Assembly (NCBI GenBank): GCA_003483645.1
Contig: DMYM01000401.1
Span: 5,108 to 25,323 of the forward strand
Length of the DNA stretch: 20,216 nucleotides
Reading direction: 5' to 3'
Source: Verrucomicrobiales bacterium
Lineage (GTDB): Bacteria > Verrucomicrobiota > Verrucomicrobiia > Verrucomicrobiales > Akkermansiaceae
Shown: in pieces, positions 16,234 through 20,216 of the stretch
How positions within the stretch are numbered: the stretch's first letter is position 1
Layout: every line of letters begins with the position of its first letter
Program-made: the position numbers and the translations under genes
Notes under the pieces: model-generated
Database searches by the model: none
What the model was told of the DNA's origin: nothing
Seen by the model: the letters and a program-made list of their open reading frames with translations, nothing else

Positions 16234-16639
16234 GGGTGAGGCAGAGGACAAGGGTGTGGCAGCGCATTGCTTGCAGTGGCGCTGCGGGCAAGGTTCTTCA
16301 GATAACCGGACTACCTCAGTGCAGCCAAAAGGAAATTTAGAAATGAATTTAAGAGATAAAGATATTCATGGTTATTCTTCCTGTCTCAGGTTAAAGAAAT
16401 CCTCCTGATATTTAATCCTCTCTAATTAAATACGAGATCCTTAGTAGGATCCCTGAATCAGCGAAAACAGGGAGAATGGAGCCCAGTCGATAATGTCATC
16501 CATCCCGCGGGTCAAAACTCCAGGACAGCCCTTGGCTTCTCCTGAAAGAACGGGGAAACCCCTTAGTCGTGCAGCTGCGAAAATAAGGAAAACTTGGATC
16601 CGGGCCTTGGCCTGGAATTTCAGTTCTCTTTATCTAACA
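16234..16639 (-). other. Gene-free interval with an AT-rich core upstream of the PelD-like gene
   Basis: These 406 bp lie between two minus-strand genes and so form the upstream region of the PelD-like gene and the downstream region of the peptidase gene. The part from about 16320 to 16450 is strikingly AT-rich for this window. It contains ATCC-type motifs at 16399, 16415, 16437 and 16449, and a perfect dyad GATCCT-TAGT-AGGATC (16436-16451). On the minus strand AGGAGG (complement of 16401-16406) and a CAGGAAG precede a six-codon ORF (16349-16369, MNIFIS). These may belong to a long regulated leader. No protein-coding gene of normal size is supported on either strand. Confidence 0.45.
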
Positions 16640-19627
16640 TCACTCCCGCGAGCCCGGAACCACTTCCAGGGTGACCTTCTTGCCTTTGCGCAACACGGTG
16701 ATTTTCACTTTCTCCCCCACCTTGAGGGACTCCAGCACATAGGTGTAGTCGTAGATATTCTTCACTTCCTTGCCGGACACGTTGACCACCACGTCGCCGC
16801 CCTTGATGCCGGCCTTGTCGGCCGGACCGCCCTTGGTGGCACCTGAGAGTTTGACCCCCACAATATCACCCTGGGAATAGTCGGGAATGGTTCCCAGATA
16901 GGCCCGCAGGTTGGCCCGTCTCCCCTGCCCTTCAGGGCGTTCCACCTTGACGTAGTCGGGCTCCTCTCCAGCGGCGGCCAGACCGCGGGCTACCAGGGCC
17001 ATGAAACGCGTGACGCGCTCGGTCCCGGGGTAATTGATCTTGTCGGCGGTATCTCTGGGCGTGTGGTAATCATCGTGAGCACCAGTGAAAGCGTTCAGAA
17101 TCGGCACTTCGCGCAGGTAGAAGGATGTCGCATCCGTGGGCAGATAGGCATCGCTCTGCGTCTTGATGGGCAATCCGACAGGGACGTTGCGCTGTTCGAT
17201 GATCCCAGGCCAGATTGAACTGGATCCCGTGCCCTGGAGGACGAGGGATTTGTCGAGACGACCCACCATGTCCATGTTGAGATTGGCAGAAAAAACCCCA
17301 TTCAGCTTGGCGTCTGCATCACCTTTCAGCTTCCGGGCAACCTCCTTGACGAAATGGGAAGAGCCGATCAATCCGATTTCCTCGCCGGACCAGGCCGCAA
17401 AGAGGACATCTCGCTTGAGATTGAGTTTTCCGGTCTTCTGTTGGGAGGAGAGATACTGGGCGATCTCCAGCAAACTCGCCACCCCCGAGGCGTTGTCATC
17501 AGCACCATAATGAATTTCCTTCGCCTCTTTCCCGGTGGCCCGCGAGCCACCTCCATGGGTACCCAGATGATCGACATGTGCCCCGAGAATAAGAGCCGGA
17601 CGCCTGTGGGCTTCCGGATCCGCGGCAGCCAGCCGTCCCACCACATTGCGGCCGATCCTCTTCTGCTGGACAATGTCGATCCGGGCCCCGAGAGCGGCCT
17701 TGGGAATCTTCATGCCCATCATCATCTCTCCCTTGTCGAGAGTAGTCTGGATCTCCTTGAGATTCTTACCGGTTTCCGCAACCAGTTTCTCGCCGATCTC
17801 CTTGCGCACCGAGAGTGCCGCGATCCCGGAGTCCGCCATCGAAGCATCATAGCTCAGTCCCACCAGCTCCTCCCGCACCTTCGAATTCGGGCCGGCCACG
17901 AAGATGACTCCCCTGGCGCCCTTCTGGCGGGCCGTCATGGCCTTGTAGCGCATGCTTGAGTAACGGGCAAACTGGCGGCGGCGCTCCGCGCTCACGTTTT
18001 CGGGCATGAAGCGGAGAACCAGTACCCACTTGTCCTTTACCGCCAGATGGTAATAGCTGGAATACATCTCCGTCTTGGAGCCATCGGCACCCACCTGCCC
18101 TTCTGGGATCTCGATCCCGTATCCGGCAAAAACGATTTCCTCGGCCTTGATCTCTCCCAGCTGGGAAAAGGAAAGCGGTCGCCAGTCCTCGTCGACCTTC
18201 AGGTCCAGTTCCTCATCTCCCATCTTCAGGGCGAGCGTGTTCCCCTTGCCGAGATCCACCCCCGCAGTGAACTCGAAGGGGTGAAAGTAGTCGTCGCTCA
18301 GAAAGGGTTTCAACCCGAACTCTTCGAAGGCTCGTGCCACGTAGGCGGTCGCCTTGCGCTCCCCCGGCGTGCCAGTCATTCTGCCCTCCAGTTCAGGGCT
18401 CGCCAGGTACTCGATGTGGTGGCGAAGATCCCCCTGGTCGACCTTGGAAGTCGTGGCCGCCAACCCCGCCAGAGCCTTGGTGGAAAGTTCCACCTTGGGG
18501 TCCTCCTTGCTTCGAGGTGGCGTTCCCCGGACGGGCGCGGCGGCAAGAAGTTCGAGGGCGGCGCTGTGATTCCAATCCGCCAGGAAAATCTGTGAACCCT
18601 TCTTGCCCGTCCGTTTGCTGGTCCAGGCCAGGCGCTTCCCATCAGGGGAAAACGCAGGCAGCCCGTCGAATCCGTCCGTCCATGTCACCCGCACCGGTTC
18701 CCTGGCCCCAGCCGCATCGACCAGGTATAGCTCAAAGTTGGCGAAACCGTTCAGGTTGGTTGCGAAGATGAGATACTCCCCACTGGAGTGGAAGTAGGGC
18801 GCCCACGACATCGCGCCCAGAGCAGTGAGCTGTTTCTCGTTACTCCCGTCGACATTCATGGTCCAGATCTCGGCCAGATCCCCCTTCCGGTTGAAACGGC
18901 GCCAGCAGATCTTCGACCCATCCGCATTGAAGAACGGCCCCCCATCGTAACCGGGCTCCGACGTCAGCCGTTTAACGTTGGAGCCATCCGCATCCATGAT
19001 GAAGAGGTCCATCAGGAAGGAAGGATTGAGCTTGAACCACTCCCGGTCCTTTGCGCTGAGCCTGTCGGCTTCGGAGTAGCCGAGACGGTTGGATCCGAAG
19101 ACCACCTTGCGCCCGTCCGGTGAGTAGGCCCCCTCCGCGTCGTAACCTGGCGTCCTGGTCAGGTTGCGGGATTTCTTCGTCTCCAGATCATACTCGTAGA
19201 TGTCGAAAAAGGCATCGTAGTCCCAGGAGTAACGCTTCTCCTTGCCCTCCGCACGACGCTTCAACTCTTCCTCCTGTTTTTTCCTCGCATCGGGGTCGCT
19301 GTGAGTGGAGGCGAACATGACCTTCTTCCCCCCGGGGTGAATCCAGGCACACGTCGTCTTGCCATGGCCGGGAGAGAGGCGCTCGGTGTCGCCGGTCTCC
19401 AGATCAAGCAGGTAGATCTGGAAGAACGGATTATCCTTCTCCCGTTCACTCTGGAGAATCATCTTGCTCCCATCCGCACTGAAATAGCCCTCCCCGGCCC
19501 GTTTGCCCGCGAAGGTGAGCTGACGGGTGGAGGAGAGAAGACGCGCTTCGTTTTCCACCCCATCGTCCGCAAGGACGGCCACGGGCACACTCAAGGCGAG
19601 GGAAATCAGGAGGGAAACCGTTCTCAT
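16640..19627 (-). CDS. Exported TolB-like propeller / M28 metallopeptidase / PDZ fusion
   Basis: A 995-residue protein starting at the ATG at 19627 with a signal peptide (MRTVSLLISLALSVPVAVLA). An upstream TTG at 19651 is rejected because an AGGA Shine-Dalgarno (complement of 19637-19640) lies 9 nt before the ATG. Residues 35-350 hold WD40-like PD40 repeats (YFSADGSKM, AYSPDGRKVVF, FFNADGSKI, AFSPDGKRLAW). Residues 400-660 are a PA-like insert with linker. The M28 zinc aminopeptidase domain (about 660-885) shows ligands in GAHVDHLG (His684), GADDNASG (Asp710/711), WSGEEIGL (Glu749 base, Glu750 ligand), NMDMVG (Asp786) and HDDYHTPRDT (His855). A PDZ domain (about 905-990, with GGPADKAGIKGGDVVV) ends the protein. 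It probably degrades peptides in the periplasm or outside the cell; specificity is unknown. Confidence 0.9.
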   Translation of the reverse strand: MRTVSLLISLALSVPVAVLADDGVENEARLLSSTRQLTFAGKRAGEGYFSADGSKMILQSEREKDNPFFQIYLLDLETGDTERLSPGHGKTTCAWIHPGGKKVMFASTHSDPDARKKQEEELKRRAEGKEKRYSWDYDAFFDIYEYDLETKKSRNLTRTPGYDAEGAYSPDGRKVVFGSNRLGYSEADRLSAKDREWFKLNPSFLMDLFIMDADGSNVKRLTSEPGYDGGPFFNADGSKICWRRFNRKGDLAEIWTMNVDGSNEKQLTALGAMSWAPYFHSSGEYLIFATNLNGFANFELYLVDAAGAREPVRVTWTDGFDGLPAFSPDGKRLAWTSKRTGKKGSQIFLADWNHSAALELLAAAPVRGTPPRSKEDPKVELSTKALAGLAATTSKVDQGDLRHHIEYLASPELEGRMTGTPGERKATAYVARAFEEFGLKPFLSDDYFHPFEFTAGVDLGKGNTLALKMGDEELDLKVDEDWRPLSFSQLGEIKAEEIVFAGYGIEIPEGQVGADGSKTEMYSSYYHLAVKDKWVLVLRFMPENVSAERRRQFARYSSMRYKAMTARQKGARGVIFVAGPNSKVREELVGLSYDASMADSGIAALSVRKEIGEKLVAETGKNLKEIQTTLDKGEMMMGMKIPKAALGARIDIVQQKRIGRNVVGRLAAADPEAHRRPALILGAHVDHLGTHGGGSRATGKEAKEIHYGADDNASGVASLLEIAQYLSSQQKTGKLNLKRDVLFAAWSGEEIGLIGSSHFVKEVARKLKGDADAKLNGVFSANLNMDMVGRLDKSLVLQGTGSSSIWPGIIEQRNVPVGLPIKTQSDAYLPTDATSFYLREVPILNAFTGAHDDYHTPRDTADKINYPGTERVTRFMALVARGLAAAGEEPDYVKVERPEGQGRRANLRAYLGTIPDYSQGDIVGVKLSGATKGGPADKAGIKGGDVVVNVSGKEVKNIYDYTYVLESLKVGEKVKITVLRKGKKVTLEVVPGSRE

Positions 19628-19638
19628 GGTGTGAAATC

Positions 19639-19667
19639 CTAATAGAATCAAGCCCCCTATACGTCAA
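19639..19667 (-). promoter_or_regulatory. Sigma70-like promoter of the M28 peptidase gene
   Basis: On the minus strand TTGACG (complement of 19662-19667) and TATTAG (complement of 19639-19644) are separated by exactly 17 bp, matching the consensus at 5 of 6 and 4 of 6 positions. The -10 box runs into the AGGA that is the only Shine-Dalgarno candidate for ATG 19627. If this promoter is used the transcript would have a leader of only a few bases and would lose that AGGA. Confidence 0.5.
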
Positions 19668-19722
19668 TCGCATCCTCGGAATTGCTTTTCGTTCCAAAAT
19701 TCCTCACTGAGAAGCGCTCACC

Positions 19723-20216
19723 ATGCGCATTGACATCGTCACGCTCTTCCCCGAAATCGCCCTCGCGCCCCTGAACGAGAGTATCATCAGGCGGGCACAG
19801 GAGGCCGGAATCGTGGAGATTCACGCTCACGATCTGCGGTCCTGGGCGGAGGACAAACACCGCAAGACCGACGACTATCTCTGCGGGGGAGGCCAGGGCA
19901 TGCTGCTCAAGCCGGAACCTCTATTCGCGGCGGTCGAAGACCTGCGCCGTAAATCGACCGTCGTGATCCTGGCAACCCCCCAGGGAAGGCCCTTCATGCA
20001 GAACGATGCCCACCGGCTTGCCGCCTGTGATCATCTCCTCTTTCTCTGTGGCCATTACGAGGGTGTGGATCACCGGGTGATTGAGGAACTGGTCGACGAA
20101 GAGCTCAGCATTGGTGACTACGTGCTGACAAATGGAGCTCTCGCCAGTGCGGTCATCTGCGATGCAGTAGTCCGCCTCCTGCCCGGTGCCCTCGGCGACG
20201 AGCGGTCCCCCGAGGA
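19723..20216 (+). CDS. trmD: tRNA (guanine-37-N1)-methyltransferase TrmD, 3' end outside window
   Basis: The first 164 residues of TrmD, a SPOUT-class enzyme that methylates G37 of tRNAs reading CUN, CCN and CGG codons using S-adenosylmethionine. Family blocks are IDIVTLFPE at the N-terminus, DDYLCGGGQGMLLKPEPL (51-68), TPQGRPF, CGHYEGVDHRV (109-119) and the trefoil-knot SAM loop SIGDYVLTNGAL (129-140). The last reads LTNGAL where E. coli has LTGGEL. The frame is open to the window edge in GALGDERSPE, just where the inter-domain linker begins, so roughly a third of the usual length is missing. ATG 19723 is the only sensible start. It is divergent from the M28 peptidase gene across 95 bp; rpsP and rimM, its frequent upstream neighbours, are absent here. 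Confidence 0.95.
   Translation, partial: MRIDIVTLFPEIALAPLNESIIRRAQEAGIVEIHAHDLRSWAEDKHRKTDDYLCGGGQGMLLKPEPLFAAVEDLRRKSTVVILATPQGRPFMQNDAHRLAACDHLLFLCGHYEGVDHRVIEELVDEELSIGDYVLTNGALASAVICDAVVRLLPGALGDERSPE

Noticed and set aside
16349..16369. Six-codon minus-strand ORF (MNIFIS) with a good Shine-Dalgarno
   Set aside because: Too short to call as a gene. It is mentioned only as part of the AT-rich leader; chance occurrence in AT-rich DNA is likely.
16552..16562. GGGG-AAA-CCCC hairpin downstream of the M28 gene as a terminator
   Set aside because: Only four base pairs, and the following bases on the minus strand (GTTCTTTC) are not a clean T-run.

Overview
The window is GC-rich, densely coding chromosomal DNA, most likely from a member of the Verrucomicrobiota (PVC superphylum). 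This placement is inferred from protein character: a PVC-type secreted dehydrogenase propeller beginning at 230, a giant secreted LVIVD-type propeller with a Verrucomicrobia-style DxDxDGxxNxxEYxxGTDP tail, and an SHD1-like secreted protein behind prfB. No rRNA, tRNA, CRISPR array, insertion sequence or phage gene was found.

Layout. (1) 1-5752, plus strand: the 3' end of an exported-protein gene overlaps by 4 bp a secreted dehydrogenase-like beta-propeller gene. A 327-bp gene-free gap with short repeats follows, then a 1229-residue secreted LVIVD-repeat propeller. (2) 5803-6576: a membrane-anchored or lipidated NlpC/P60-like cysteine hydrolase. It converges with a short recO on the minus strand (6613-7161). 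(3) 7369-12124: a nucleoside salvage/catabolism operon, nupC-xapX-deoA-deoB-deoD, with very tight spacing. It covers uptake, phosphorolysis of pyrimidine and purine nucleosides, and conversion of (deoxy)ribose-1-phosphate to the 5-phosphate. deoC is absent from the cluster. (4) 12248-12706, minus: a small lipoprotein, divergent from prfB. (5) 12844-13963: prfB (release factor 2) with an intact +1 programmed frameshift site (GGAGG TAT CTT TGA C). (6) 14019-14774: a secreted SHD1-like protein whose frame is interrupted by one in-frame TGA; clear coding sequence continues for 57 codons to a TAA. (7) 14854-16233, minus: a four-TM, coiled-coil, GAF-like, degenerate-GGDEF protein resembling PelD, preceded by a 406-bp gene-free stretch with an AT-rich core. 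(8) 16640-19627, minus: a 995-residue exported TolB-propeller/M28-peptidase/PDZ fusion with a good sigma70-like promoter. (9) 19723-end: trmD, cut by the window edge.

The most interesting points are these. The gene directly behind prfB carries an in-frame UGA, the codon RF2 itself reads, while prfB has its own UGA-dependent frameshift control. XapX, named from the E. coli xanthosine locus, sits here inside a nucleoside operon of another phylum. DeoA, DeoB and DeoD closely resemble the enterobacterial enzymes, which suggests the operon was acquired. The PelD-like protein is an orphan and lacks a canonical RxxD c-di-GMP site.
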